Source: Adineta vaga | Taxonomy: Eukaryota > Rotifera | Reading direction: 5' to 3' | DNA: 64,000 bases | Assembly (NCBI GenBank): GCA_021613535.1 | Contig: CP075493.1 | Span: forward strand, 7,254,001 to 7,318,000 | Shown here: in pieces, positions 49,165 through 63,651 of the stretch | Numbering within the stretch: position 1 is the first letter of the stretch | Layout: every line of letters starts with the position of its first letter | The notes under the pieces: generated by a model | The model's database searches: none | Seen by the model: only the letters and a program-made list of their open reading frames with translations | What the model was told of the DNA's origin: nothing | Position numbers and translations under genes: made by a program

Positions 49165-50438
49165 ATGTCGCATCGTCATAGTAGATCATGGACATCTGCG
49201 AATCAACAAAGAGTTGATATTCCTATTCAACGAGTATCGAATAATATTGATTCTCGATACATTCCACCGTATCAAATCAATTCGATTCCTACTAAAGATA
49301 CAACAGCACAATGGATTTACGATTCGGCAACTGGTCGAGAAAAATTTCGTATAAAAATTAATATTGAAGGATTTCATAAAAATGACGTAATTATATTCTT
49401 TATCTTTGACTTACTCATCCTAAATCTACCTGTTGATTTCATAGATTCATGCTCGTGTTGAGGAAAATAAACTTTGTATCTATGGTGAACGTATAGAAAA
49501 TAAAAGTCAGGTAAGAAAAAATTAATTGAATAGAAATATTGTAAATTACATTCTTTTATTCAGGGTACATCAAAGAAAATCATAGAAAAATCCTACAATT
49601 TACCATCTGATGCTGATAAATCAAAGTAAAATTTGTTTCATTTATCTTTTTCATATGTATGTTCTATTTTAGTCCATCTATAACTTATCCATCAACTTCA
49701 ATGATGCAAGTTGATTTTCCAGCCAAGTATTCATCACGAAAGACATCCGTCCATGCACGTGATCATTCTGCTGACATCGAAAGTTTTCATGAAAATCGAA
49801 CAGATACAATTCCAATTCAACGAATATCTATCAATTCAAGAAATTCAACACATACTCCTGTAGTTTCAAACGATCAAGCTTATAAATTTCATCAATCCAT
49901 TGGCAATTCAAAAGCCAATAAAACTTTACCAGCTTATAAACAAGTCATTCATAATATTCATCGACGACGTCCAACACCAACGGTAGGTTTACAACCCACG
50001 TATAATGGTGATGTCCAACGTTCAATGAGACCCACACTTTCGAACATTATCGAAGAAGAATCAACAAAATCATCGTCATCGTCTTCTTCCGATACAGACA
50101 GTACTCTCAGTAACCGTTCGACTTCATATTTTCCTCGAGATTTCAACTCAGAAATCTTCTACGAAAGTGTGTTTCAACCTGAAATCTTTACTGACGATCG
50201 CCGTCAACGCTATATTGAAATGCGACTTGATGTTCAAGATTATAAACAAGATGACCTGAAAGTTTCAATTAATGATAACGATCTCATTGTTCAGAGTAAA
50301 AATACAAATTTTTACAAACAAATAACTTTACCATCGAATGCTGATCTATCAAGTTTATCAACACATTATCATCATGATAAAAAACTCTATATCACAGTGA
50401 AATTACTCAATGCAGATTCATCATTTCGATACATTTGA
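49165..50438 (+). CDS. Small heat-shock-like protein with two alpha-crystallin domains
   Basis: Four exons (49165-49386, 49445-49510, 49564-49625, 49673-50438) encode 371 residues. Two HSP20-type segments are visible. The first (about residues 48-110) reads REKFRIKINIEGFHKNDVIHARVEENKLCIYGER then KKIIEKSYNLPSDADKS. The second (about 285-360) reads QRYIEMRLDVQDYKQDDLKVSINDNDLIVQSK then FYKQITLPSNADLSSLS and KKLYITVKL. They are joined by a long polar linker with a serine run. Small heat-shock proteins hold unfolding proteins in oligomers. Two alpha-crystallin domains in one chain are rare but known in some invertebrates (for example tapeworm Tsp36-type proteins). The start at 49165 is the first ATG in frame. 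Chaperone function is inferred from the fold only. Confidence 0.82.
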
Positions 50439-50506
50439 ATACTTTGATATATTTCTTTTTCTTTTGCAAACTTGAAATAAACTTTTTGGCGCAAAATCAT
50501 TGATTG

Positions 50507-52884
50507 ATGGATATAGATCAGCTTGATAGTGAACAGTATCGATCAATACTTGAACCTTATCTTTCCTTACCGACTAATTCTGATGAATATACACAAAAAC
50601 TTCATGCAAATCTAACTGAAATCAAAGAAAAACTTAATCGAGATGAAATACAAATGATATTTGTTGCTCATTGCTATAAACAAACAGGTCGTATACCATG
50701 GCATATCATGTCCAAACAAGAACGATTCTTTTTTTTGTTAAATATTTTCTTGAGACTTTTCGGTTTTATTACTTCATTATATATATTTATTGTAACATTG
50801 GATCTAATGACATCAGCATTTATATTATTGAGTCGTTCAACATTTGCACAAATATTTCAAAGTCGAATCTTTTTAAAAAATCCAATTGTTGGTCTAATGT
50901 TTGGAATACTTATAACAACGATTTTACAAAGTTCATCAACGGTCACATCGATTATTGTTGCAATGGTTGGCAGTGGAATTCTTGAAGATATTCGATCTGT
51001 AATACCAATGATTATGGGTGAGAAATGAATAGAGGGGAAGGAAACATTTTCAGTATAATGATTTCATACAATTTGTTTTTTTCTTCTTCTTTAGGAGCAA
51101 ATATAGGTAGGATAATCGAATGTACGTGATAGTTTGTATAAATTCATATGCAACTCATATAATAATATTGATAAAGACCCAGTTGTCTTTTTTTTGCATT
51201 CAGGAACATCCATAACGAATACTCTCGTTGCATTCAGTCAAATAGGAAATCGTAATGAATTTTCTCGTAGTTTTTCATCGGGTGTTCTTATGGACGTGTT
51301 TAACTATTTAACTACATTGATTCTTTTACCTTTGGAAGTTTTCATTGATCGAATAACAATAAATTCCGATATTTTTCATCGTAAGTTTGTTTTTCACATC
51401 AATTTGAAATCGAAATGTGTTGTGATATATTTATCAGAGGGTGGTTATCTTGCTCGTATAAGTGGTTCTATTGCAACAACAATACCTGAAAAGCAAGGAA
51501 CTGATATTCAATTACTTAAAACCATTACAAAACCATTAACTAAATTGATTATTCAAATCGATGGAAATATTATGATTAGTTACGACACAAATCAAACTAT
51601 TGGAAAACTTTATTGTAATGATGATCGTTCGATCAAATGTAGATATCTATTTCGATCAATGATTGAAAACCTAGGTGATAATACAGTCGGTATTATTCTA
51701 CTTATTTGTTCATTAATTATTCTTACTGGAATACTTTTAATTATGGTTAAATTATTAAAATCATTGATTATTGGTGTTATTGATGATACATTAAAGAAAA
51801 TTTTGTATATTAAATCATATGGATGGAAAGAATATTGTTTAGGATATGTTTTTATTCTTGTAGGAATTGTTGGAGCAATACTTGTACAAAGTAGTAGTAC
51901 GTATTTTCATTTCTAATATGCTTGAATTGGAAAAGTTTATTTATTTCAGGTGTGTTCTGTTCTATTCTAACGCCACTTGTTGGTCTTCAAGTTGTTTCTC
52001 TTGAACGAAATTATGAACTGACTATTGGAGCAAATATTGGTACTACAATAACAGCATTACTTGCTTCGCTTACTCAAACTGGTTTATTTTTTCGTCAATC
52101 AATTCAAATAGCTTTGACTCATTTTTTCTTCAATCTATCCGGTTGTATTCTTTGGTATATGTTTCCATATTTTCGTCGCTATCCAATATATTTAAGTCGT
52201 CGAATAGGAGATATTGTAGCGAAATATCGTTGGTTTGCTTTTGTTTACATAAGTATAATCTTTTTTGTTTTTCCATTGATCATTTTATGTCTTGCATTGA
52301 TTCATTGGATTATCTCTATTGTCTTTCTTTTCTGTTTAATTCTTCTTATTATTCTTGTATCAATTATAAAATATCTTCAAAAAAGCCAACTCAATCCATT
52401 ACCATCGATTCTTCAAACTTGGTCTTTTCTTCCACGTTCATGTCGTTCATTATCCTATTGGGATTATCGTTTAGAACATTTAGTAAAAAGAATCTGTTGT
52501 CAACGATATATTCAATTAATTTATCCTTCAAATCAATCAGATAAACCATTGAAAGAACAATATCAAACAATGAAAGATCAATATGTTACTGCATTAGATC
52601 ATCGATATTTAGTACATACCCATCAATTAAATGAATTTTTTGAAAAACATTATGCTCCAATTGTATCTACCTATGAAACTAAATGGCCTATTACAAATTA
52701 TATGCAAGATTTCTATCGTAGTTTAAGTGGAAAACCAACACAAGGACAACGTACATTGTTTGCTTTGAGACAAAAACAAGAGAACGAAGATGAAGAACTA
52801 GTAGATCGAATAATTGTATTTGATCGAGATAAAAAGAAAGACATGTTTGTTATAACTGAACAGAAAAGTACTTTGTCTTTTTGA
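50507..52884 (+). CDS. SLC34: Sodium-dependent phosphate cotransporter, SLC34 (NaPi-II) family
   Basis: Five exons (50507-51017, 51095-51106, 51204-51380, 51438-51896, 51950-52884) give 697 residues. The family imports phosphate with sodium across the plasma membrane. The paired inverted repeats carry the family signatures: QSSSTVTSIIVAMVG with GANIGTSITNTLVAF in the first half, and QSSSVFCSILTPLVG with GANIGTTITALLASL in the second. KPLTKLIIQID and KYRWFAFVYI also match. Around a dozen hydrophobic segments are visible. Exon 2 is a 12-base microexon that encodes the core of the GANIG motif; without it the motif cannot be assembled. The 57-base intron 51381-51437 is stop-free and in frame, so retained transcripts would add 19 residues. 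The stop lies 41 bases from the stop of the convergent B-box gene. Confidence 0.93.
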
Positions 52885-52925
52885 GATTGTTTTAAACAAA
52901 GAAAAAGAAAATTATGATTTCGATT

Positions 52926-53954
52926 TTATTTATTTGATGATTGAATTCGAATTCGTGTTGGTTTCTCATTGAGATTCAGATGTAATTGCCAAGGAAAAGG
53001 ACACTTTTCGATATCAACAGATAATTCTAATGTTTGACCTGATCGTGCGTTTATTAATCGAATTAAACGATTATCACAATCGATCACAAGTTGTATTGTA
53101 TCACTTTGAACAACATCACTACCTATTCCGCCGGTACATTGTCCACCTGCATAAACAAAACCGCTTCCATTGTACCAACCATAACATGATGGTGAAACAT
53201 ATGAATGAATTTGTAATGGTGTTGATTCAGAAATGATTCCAAATAAGATCCAACCAGTTAATTGTTCAACATGAAGATTAATTATATGTTTTCCAGTGAC
53301 ATATTGACATTTACCTCGTACTTCAGTATAGATATCTTGACCTTTCTTGATGTATACAACGTTGTTATTGTCTTCAAAATCAGCATTACCACATGAACGT
53401 TCAAAACTTTCTTTTCCATCTAAACGATTGACACGAATATTTGATATCAGTGTTGAATAATCTTCATAAACAGTAACAGTTGGCAAATTGGTAAGTTCAG
53501 TTTTTAATTGATTGAGTTTTTCATTCCATTCACGTAGATCAGTTTCAATAAAATCAAACTTCTTACGAGCTTGCTGCAGTTCATTGGTTAATTGTTCTAA
53601 ATTCGATTCTGCTACTCTTACACGTCCAATGGTATATTGAAATAGATCGTTTTTAGCTTCTTTTGCTGCGATTTGAATTTTTTTGATTGATTCTTCCTGC
53701 CAATTATCAATTTTATTTATTAATTCATCGTACAATATTTTCACACTGGATGCTGGTTCAGCCATTTCTTGAACGAGAGTCTTTTTAACAAGATTATGAG
53801 TTTGTTCGACTTCATCTAATTGTTGAATAACATTTTGATGATGATTAGTTGTATGCTGCATACAGAATACTTGAGAGCATCCGCGACATTGAAAAATACC
53901 TTTTTCAATGTTACAATTTGCACATAAAGGTTTGCTCGGTGTTACTGTTGTCAT
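52926..53954 (-). CDS. B-box zinc finger, coiled-coil, SPRY-like protein (TRIM-related)
   Basis: Single exon of 342 residues. An N-terminal B-box-type zinc finger (CANCNIEKGIFQCRGCSQVFC then QHTTNHH) has its Cys/His ligands, but there is no RING finger, so it is not a classical E3 ligase. A coiled coil follows (about 45-165: EQTHNLVKKTL to WNEKLNQLKTEL). The C-terminal part (about 195-340) resembles SPRY/B30.2: LTGWILFGIISES, YGWYNGSGFVYAGG, QSDTIQLVIDCDNRLIRLINA. An acceptor-like TTTATTCAG just before the ATG suggests a 5' UTR exon. AATAAA overlaps the last codons and stop, so the 3' UTR may be very short and reach the convergent SLC34 gene. Function unknown; SPRY domains bind proteins. Confidence 0.85.
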   Translation of the reverse strand: MTTVTPSKPLCANCNIEKGIFQCRGCSQVFCMQHTTNHHQNVIQQLDEVEQTHNLVKKTLVQEMAEPASSVKILYDELINKIDNWQEESIKKIQIAAKEAKNDLFQYTIGRVRVAESNLEQLTNELQQARKKFDFIETDLREWNEKLNQLKTELTNLPTVTVYEDYSTLISNIRVNRLDGKESFERSCGNADFEDNNNVVYIKKGQDIYTEVRGKCQYVTGKHIINLHVEQLTGWILFGIISESTPLQIHSYVSPSCYGWYNGSGFVYAGGQCTGGIGSDVVQSDTIQLVIDCDNRLIRLINARSGQTLELSVDIEKCPFPWQLHLNLNEKPTRIRIQSSNK

Positions 53955-54603
53955 GTGTTGCTGAATAAAAATATTTAGAGAAGTAAGAGAAAAAGAAATT
54001 TTAGTCTCCTTTATAACATTGGGTATGTAAATTAATATCTCTGAATCATTGATTATTACAATATTATGGTGAAATTACCTGTAATGTCTAACATACAATT
54101 TTATGGATTTTAGTCGTGAAAATCAAAATGTCATGTTTACGACTTAGATAACTTAGCGAAACGATTCGACATTCGTAAACCTTTTTAGACAATGCATTGA
54201 ATAACGTGTGAATTGTTTTGAGTAATTGAATGTTGCAAAATAAAAGAGACAAACATGCATTTTTTATTTTGTTTGTGTTTATGTCACAAAAAAAACCGAT
54301 AAGCATCAGGAGAGCAAGAAAACAACAACGATAACTGAATTTTTCACAATCGATGATCTTATTCCGAAGGAACAAAGAAGAAAAACAGCCGTGTGATTAA
54401 CTAATGTAGACATAAAAAACAACAAAACCAAAAGTATAATCCTACAAAACAAACAAGAATGCCTGGAATGACAAAATGCCCACCGGCTTGTTATCAATAC
54501 AAGACAACGAAAGAGAGAAAGAGAAACAGAGAAAAATGAACGGACGAAAACTAAAGAGAATCAGAGTCTGTTTTTTTTTTAATTGTTACTTTGATTTGCT
54601 TAA
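53955..54603. other. Intergenic, no gene seen
   Basis: Upstream of the B-box gene and 3' of STT3B. AT-rich, purine-rich near 54500-54560. Two minus-strand frames (54088-54375 and 54306-54497) are Phe/Leu/Cys-rich and look non-coding. Confidence 0.45.
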
Positions 54604-57517
54604 TTAGGTTCTAGGTTTGGATACTTTTGTTCCTTTTTTAATTTGTGGTTTATTTAAAATAACACCTGGTTTACGAACTTGTCCTGTCGTTTTCTTTGAC
54701 GAATAGATTGATTTACGTCGTTGAACTTGTCGAAGGGCATTTTTTGCTTGTAGACGATTGGCAAGTTTTTTAACTTTATAGATACGAACAATCCAATGTT
54801 CAGTTGTATATGCTTCTTCAACATGTTGTAAATCAAAATTTTTATTACCAATTTCAACATGACGTGTACGATCAAAACTAGAAGCAATCTTTGATTTAAT
54901 TGAAATAAAAAAATCATTTTCTTTTACCCTGGTGGTGAACGAAAATCAGTTTGTAATTCTCCGAAACGATAATAACATAGTTTATACATTAAACAATTGA
55001 GTAATACTGGTGAACCTGATCGATCAACACGAAATTCACCATTTTCAGTAAAATAATCTTGTTCACGAATATCTTTTGGATGTTCACCTATTTATATATA
55101 AAATAAAAATTCAATGAATTCTTTTCTTCAAACAATTCTCACCTTCAGCAATTCGAACCATCCATAAAAACTTATTAATATCATCTCCAGAATAACCAAT
55201 CATACCACCAAATATAACTAAAATATAATCGACATCAAGCATTGTCATTATTTTATATGCTTCTGTTTCATTGCTTGACATAGCTTTGCCGACTAGTGCA
55301 ATATGACTATTGTTCCAAGTATTATTATCAACCAACACCGTTCGATTACCCATGCCAGCTATTTGATAACCATAATCCCACCATGACATAACACGAGCTT
55401 TTTCTGGTGTATTCTTTCTTAACCAATAGTAAGCTTCACGAAAATCATCAATTATATATCTTGTACCGTCATTATTATATGAAGCAAGAACGATGGATGG
55501 TGATGAATAAGCATTTGAAGTAACCCATGTACAATGTACAGCAAGAAGCATTAACATCATAGCAACTAAAAGAAAAGTTTGAAATCGTTTTACAAATGCT
55601 CTACAATTCTTTTCATTTTTCATCACTTACTGCAAATCACAACAATAGTTTTTATATTTGATGAGACAATATTAGCATCATCATCACCACCTTCTTGATT
55701 ATTACCAGAAGGTCCACGTCGTCCAGCAATTGGTTTTGATTTTCCAGCTTTATCATATAGACTTCGATTATTTGTTTCTGTGGTTTCATTTTCATTTTCA
55801 TCTCCATCTTCGCTATTGGTTGATACAATTGGACTTGAACTCATATCCGATGTTTCCGTATCGGCATAATAGTCAAGTGTTTTTGATAGGGCAATGGCAG
55901 CTAAAATGACAGTAGTAAAAGAAAGTTTTATATCAAAATACGAAATATGTTTAGGAATACTTTACCAAGTACACAAACACATGGTGTTAGTGTTAACATT
56001 AAACGGATCATAACACCAGCAAAATAGGATGCAAATACAGCATAGAGAACAATGAAAACACGTTCATCATTCAATTCTCGAATACAAAACCATGCACCAA
56101 CTGGGAATAAACAAATCAAAAGATGAAGATCTAGAAGAGAGAAAATTTGATAAACATAAATTCATTCTATCGTTTTCATTTTACCGAAAAAGAACGATGT
56201 CCATGTTGTCGGTTGATGTTCACTAACACTAGCAATAATAGGAATATGTATTTTGGCATAATTTGTATCCCATAAAGAATAAAATCTTCCCGACCATGGT
56301 GCAATATAACCAGCATATGTCAAAACGACGACAGCAGCGAAAACAATTAAACCAATAATGATAATTAAACCGAAAAATAATTGTTTTAAATCTGCAGCGC
56401 GTGGTAATTTTGAATAGAGATATTCAATGAATGCATATGCTTGAATAAGTGCAAAAACACCGGCCGCTAACATGTGTTCACTTGTACGAACTGGTTGAAA
56501 ACCAACGAATGGAATTTGCATGGAAAGTATTAAACCAAGAATGAAAAATGTTGAATAAGAAACATACAATCGAAGTGAATAACGACGAAGAACAAGTAAA
56601 ACAAACACATGAACAGGAATTAGATTGATAATAAAGACATAACCACCCCATGCTGAGACCTAAAATAATATTATTATTTGAGAGTGTTGTTATCTCATCA
56701 ATTTAAAAGCATCAAACGTACCATATAAAAATATGATAAGGCTGTGCAACTGGACCAGAAAACACTACCGGTTTTGACCGAACGAATCCATAAAAAGTAT
56801 GTAAACATAAGAGCAAAGATGGCAATACCTTAAAGAATAATCTGATTATATACACAACAGAAAAAAAAAATGATATGTTTATAACGATCTACCTTCGTTA
56901 TCATATGAACCAGCAACACTACGTGATGAATAACCTGGTGCAATAGCAATAAATGCTGCTGCAAAAAGGCCAGCACGTCGGGACCAGAGTTCTTTCGTTA
57001 ATAAATACGTTGCCAATGCTGTCAAGCCACTGAAAAATGGTGCAAGAAAGACACAAATTTCACGAATATGAATTGGAATATTAATCATATGTAAAAACCA
57101 ATGAATAACACCGCTGGTAACCATTAAACCTGGATAAACAGTACCACCAACGATACGTCCAAGTGGATACCAGGCCAATTCATCGAACCAATTGAGAAAA
57201 TTATAAAATCCATTTTCAGTCATATAAGCTGTTGATCGATAATTAAACCATGGATCAAATTCGTGAATAATTGACTCGAAACGAATGACCGAAAATAATC
57301 GCGACATAAAACCTGATATGTATGCACAAGTTAAGACAATAAAACTGATCAATGATGTTACACCAGTTGGTGAAAGTAATGATGATGTTGCTAATGTATT
57401 TGATGAACTCGACGAACGTCTCTTAGTGCTAACATTAGTCTGTTGGTCTGACTCAGTTGTTAAAAATCCTGAACCGTCATTAACGGTCGACTGATTTGTT
57501 GTTACTTTCGCAGCCAT
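54604..57517 (-). CDS. STT3B: Oligosaccharyltransferase catalytic subunit STT3B
   Basis: Eight exons on the minus strand (57517-56893, 56828-56722, 56659-56185, 56130-55966, 55900-55631, 55565-55143, 55087-54928, 54877-54604) encode 832 residues; human STT3B is 826. It transfers the lipid-linked glycan to Asn-X-Ser/Thr in the ER lumen. The first luminal loop has [14 protein letters not shown], whose Asp binds the catalytic metal. [14 protein letters not shown] and many membrane helices follow. The catalytic motif is SWWDYGYQI, then [12 protein letters not shown] with its own glycosylation sequons. The acidic loop before it ([25 protein letters not shown]) and the basic C-terminus ([10 protein letters not shown] to KKGTKVSK) favour STT3B over STT3A, as does [16 protein letters not shown]. 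The intron at 55630-55566 overlaps an in-frame ATG-rich stretch that could be misread as a start. Confidence 0.96.
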
Positions 57518-60118
57518 CTATAATGAGAAAAACATACAAAGTTTTTTCCTCTAGTTTTAAAATGAACGATCGTGAAGAAACAAGTAAAGGAAGAGAGAAC
57601 AGGTCTGGAAGAATTCTATCGGTGGACTGAATTAGCAAACCAAATAGCATAATGATTTTTTTAAATTATCAAGCGGCATCTACAGATTTTCTTTACTTAA
57701 CTACCTATCAGAATGTTAAAATTTTGTTGCCTTTATTGAATATAAATGTTTTCATTTCAACATGAATTGATTGCTTATTAGTACGAACTTGACATCTGAA
57801 TAGAATATTTATAATTCTGCAAGAGATTCTAACGAACATAGAAAACATCAAATTCTATAATGAAGTGGTTAATAATCCATGATTTTGTTCATCAAACTAA
57901 GTCCAGCACATCCTCTGGAGGTGGAATATGAAGTAATCATATTCATTGAAGTCCAAACTGCATGCAAAATATCCGTACTCATAGTTATATTGCTTTTCTC
58001 ATTGACATTGTGTCATAATCTGAATCAATACGCAAACAGGTAAATGCTATGGCTTTTTTATGACGGATATTAACCAACGTTTCATATTCAAGGAAGTGTA
58101 TATTGTTCGATCAAATATTAGCTATTTATGTTGCAAAATACAATCATTATTATCGGTCATATCTTCCATCGAAAATTTTTTCATTTCATCTTATCCAAAT
58201 TCAATGAATAACATATAATCAAATGATAAAAGAGATCTCGGTCTTTTCCATCTCTTTTAGCCTTTAGTTTTCATTTCACTTGTGTGAATAATTTATGGTA
58301 CATACATTCTGATAAATATTTTTCCTTGCTTTTTCAATAGATCACCTAACGTCATCGATGAAAAAATATTAGCTTTGGAACGATTGCGGGGATAGTTGTA
58401 TCTATAATGCAAAGAGACAGAAGTAGAAAACTCTTCAGTTTTTGAAACGTGACGACCATCATCTTTCCGAAAATTCTTGTTAACAACAAGGTTTACTGTC
58501 CTTATCTATTCAGTTATCCTTCTTAGTTTGCTCTCGATTGAGGGTATTTGTATAAGACAAGGAAGAACTGTACAGATTATCTGAACTTCAGCAATAATTA
58601 CATTAGTTAATTTCAAAATATAGTTGTGTGAGAGAAAACTTCTATTTTAATAGGCACAACAGAGATTTAAAATAGTATTTCAATTTGAAGTTTGAAGTTT
58701 GAAATCGATACTCTATAGAATCATATGAAATGTTGAAAGTGTCTAAATAATACAATTTCAATGAAGAACAATTGATCAATCAACAGTTAATTCGAAATAA
58801 AATAAGATCATACCTGTGCAAATCATATCATTCACATAATAAAAGACTACAATTATTGATTTGAGAGATATTGAAAAGATATCAAACAACTAGGAGTGAA
58901 TTGTAAGTTTTCTCAACTTGAGAAGCGTGTAGATCAACACTGATTCTTGCTCGTCTTTTTGTACTTGTTTTATTTGTGTGTGTAAGAAAACTTCATTCAA
59001 GGAGTTAGAAGAGACACGCACACACAGACACAGAGAGAGAGAAAGAAAGAAAAAGAGAAAAGATACAAACACATTTGTTTTTGAGAAATGAAGAGCGAAA
59101 GAGAAAAAAAAACGAGAACGAGCGAGCGAGCAGAAAAAGAGCAAAAAAAGGACATATGTGTATATACGCGTATTAAAAAGAAGAACAGAAAAAAAAGAAG
59201 AAAAAAATATTCAAATTAGACAAAGTACTTGATGACATGCAGAATTCGTTATTTTCTTTGTGTTTAGGATGATTTTCTTCTCAGAATACAAATAAAAATT
59301 GAGAGAGAGAAAGAAATAAGAGAAAGTAGAAATGTTTTGGTTAGTTCGGTTTCATGATGGTCGATGATCGATCACAAAACAACCGATGACTATTGCTGCT
59401 AAGATGAGAGAAAAAAGAACAGGAAAAGGCACTGAGGCCGAGATTCAAATTGTATGGTTGCTTTTTTTTCTCTTTATGATTATTCGAGATATTAGCAGAA
59501 GACAAAAGAAAACGAAAGAGAAAGATAGATTAGAAGGAATTTTCTCATGCTAATGATGGTCACTGTTGGCACACACGCGCGCATAAGGAATAAGCACGAC
59601 TAACCTACAGATAGACTGTACACGACGAGCAGAAAGATTGTTACAGGTATGAAATACGAAGGACAGGAACGAATTTGTTGAGCTCAAGACATTGATGACA
59701 ACAACAACAACAACGACAATTATATGTAGAAGAACATTAATGACAACAACAACAGAAAGATATAGACAGCACCAAACAGTTTCGACGTGCGCGTCTTAGG
59801 TGTTTTGTTTGTTCGTTCTTCGACAAGGCTAATGATGAGATAGGAATTTGGATATTTAAAATTGAGCGTCGCGCGCGTTTGGGAAAAACGGAACAAAAAA
59901 ATTCAAGAAATACCAAGCTTATTTTGCTAATAAAATAAATATATATATGAAGACAAGAACTCATGCGAACTTCGCAAAAAGAGAGAGAGAAAAAAGAAGA
60001 TAAAAACGAGAAAAAGAGAGAGAGTGTGAGAGAAAGAGACATCTCAAAATACAAGCACACACACACACACATTTACGAGATGAGAATAGGAGAGAAAGAA
60101 AAGTGCGAGAGACAGGAA
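57518..60118. other. Intergenic 2.6 kb, low complexity
   Basis: Lies between the STT3B start and the Gs-alpha stop, both minus strand, so it should hold the Gs-alpha 3' UTR and the STT3B promoter. Purine-rich, with GA-, CA- and CAA-type short runs (around 59000-59110, 59700-59715 and 59980-60072). Minus-strand frames there (58890-59144, 59737-60072) are repeats read as Ser/Phe/Leu. No gene seen. Confidence 0.45.
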
Positions 60119-62196
<2,078 letters not shown>

Positions 62197-62987
62197 TTTG
62201 ATTTTCTTATTTAATTGATCAACATATTCTAATGAACAATTCGTCATCTGGAGCCATGCATGCACGCAGAGATGCGCGTCGTTAACAAATGTTTTTGATT
62301 TTGTTTTTTATCGACTAACAAAAGAAAAAACGTTCTTGTCGAATTAATCTAAAAGAATTAATCAAGAAGAAATTCATCATAAACAATTTCAGCATGTCGA
62401 TGTTACATATACGACCGCATATAATGTCTGAAAGACGAAAATTTATGACAAGCTAAGATTAGCAAATGTGCCCAAAATAGCTCACTAGACATCTATGCAC
62501 TTGTTAATGATTAAAAACAATAAAGTAAAAGACAAAGGAAAAAAACAAGATTTTTTTCTGAGGAAATTTTTTTTCGAAAATGTCTAAAACTGTAATATGA
62601 TTTGTTCTGATCAGATTCGAGGTGTTGTTGTTATTATCATTAGAATTATTATTATTATTATTATTATTATTGTTGTTGTTGTTGTTTATTTGTATCGAAC
62701 GAGCAATTGAGATTGATGGTTGGTGGAACAAATGATGAAATCTTATTGGTGGAAAAATTGACCTATAGGAAAAAAAGAGAGTTGTTAAAATTTAAAATTT
62801 TGATTTTTTGAATTGTCTCAAACGTAAGTTAAGATTTTTTTTCTATTTAAAAGATACTAGAACTGAATTAGTAATGAAAATTTTGATTAATTTCAAAAAA
62901 GAAAGGTTATCACTCGAAACTAAAACTTGTCGGCTATATCAAAATGTTTAAATTATATAATTTGAAAGAATTTCGTTTGGTTTAGAA
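62197..62987. other. Head-to-head region between Gs-alpha and the claspin-like gene
   Basis: Divergent 5' flanks. A splice acceptor-like TTTTTTCTTTTGTTAG on the minus strand near 62321 suggests a 5' UTR intron of Gs-alpha, and TTTGGTTTAG before 62988 suggests one for the plus-strand gene. Contains a trinucleotide repeat. Confidence 0.45.
62644..62685. repeat. (ATT)n-(GTT)n compound microsatellite
   Basis: About nine ATT units pass directly into about five GTT units, suggesting one repeat evolving into the other by point change and expansion. Confidence 0.9.
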
Positions 62988-63651
62988 ATGTCATCGACTT
63001 TGTTCTATGATAGTGATGACGAACGTGATAGTTTTGACATTGACCGTCGACGAATTGAATCATTTCAATCGAATTTCTTATCGGCGTCCATTGAAAGTAG
63101 TGACGATGACGACGAAGGTATAATTGATGGCACCAAAATTCCTTCATCAACTAAATTAAAAGGTCGTGCTCGACATTCATATCTGGATATATCAAATCTA
63201 TCATCATCATCCTCTTCACAAGAACAAATACAAAACGATGACGATGATAATGAACAAAATCCATTCGATATTATTTCCAAATCTATCGATATAGATAGTA
63301 TTAAACCCGTGAAGAAGAAGAAAAAGAGTCTTGGTGTACCAAAATCTAGAGTTCTACTAGATACAACGGATATTTATGATCAAGATGATAGTAATGATAA
63401 CAAACGATCAGATCTAAACAATTATGGTAAAATAAAATGATCTGAAAGAAACTTTTTTATTATTTTCGATTTGAAATAGATGACGATGATGGTGATAGAC
63501 GACCAAGTAAATCGAAATCAACTGAGAAAGTAAGATTGATATATTGAAACATGTTTGTTTGTTTGTTTGTTTCTTTTTCAGTCCAAAATTCGAAAACCAA
63601 CCAAAGCAGCTATACTGGAAACAGAACGAAAAATGCAACAACTCAGTCGAT
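62988..63651 (+). CDS. Acidic Ser/Asp-rich protein, 5' part only; possibly claspin-like
   Basis: Three exons (62988-63426, 63480-63529, 63582-63651) give the first 220 or so residues; the gene seems to continue past a donor (CGA T|GTAAGA at 63652) beyond the window. The start is MSSTLFYDSDDERDSFD. The chain is very acidic with Ser/Asp/Glu clusters and a KKKKKSLG patch, then SKIRKPTKAAILETERKMQQ LSR. Acidic repeats followed by a K-A-x-x-L-x-E-T-x-R-x-x-x-x-L-x-R element resemble claspin/Mrc1, the replication-checkpoint mediator that activates Chk1, but similar composition is common among nuclear proteins. Coding status good, identity low. Confidence 0.65.

Noticed and set aside
51381-51437. 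Continuous frame across a short segment of the SLC34 gene
   Set aside because: It is stop-free and divisible by three but has clear GTAAGT and TATCAG splice ends and typical intron length, and its removal fits the expected protein.
55566-55630. Frame starting [11 protein letters not shown] as the start of a second STT3-like gene
   Set aside because: It is an STT3B intron; splicing joins the acidic loop to [13 protein letters not shown] as expected.
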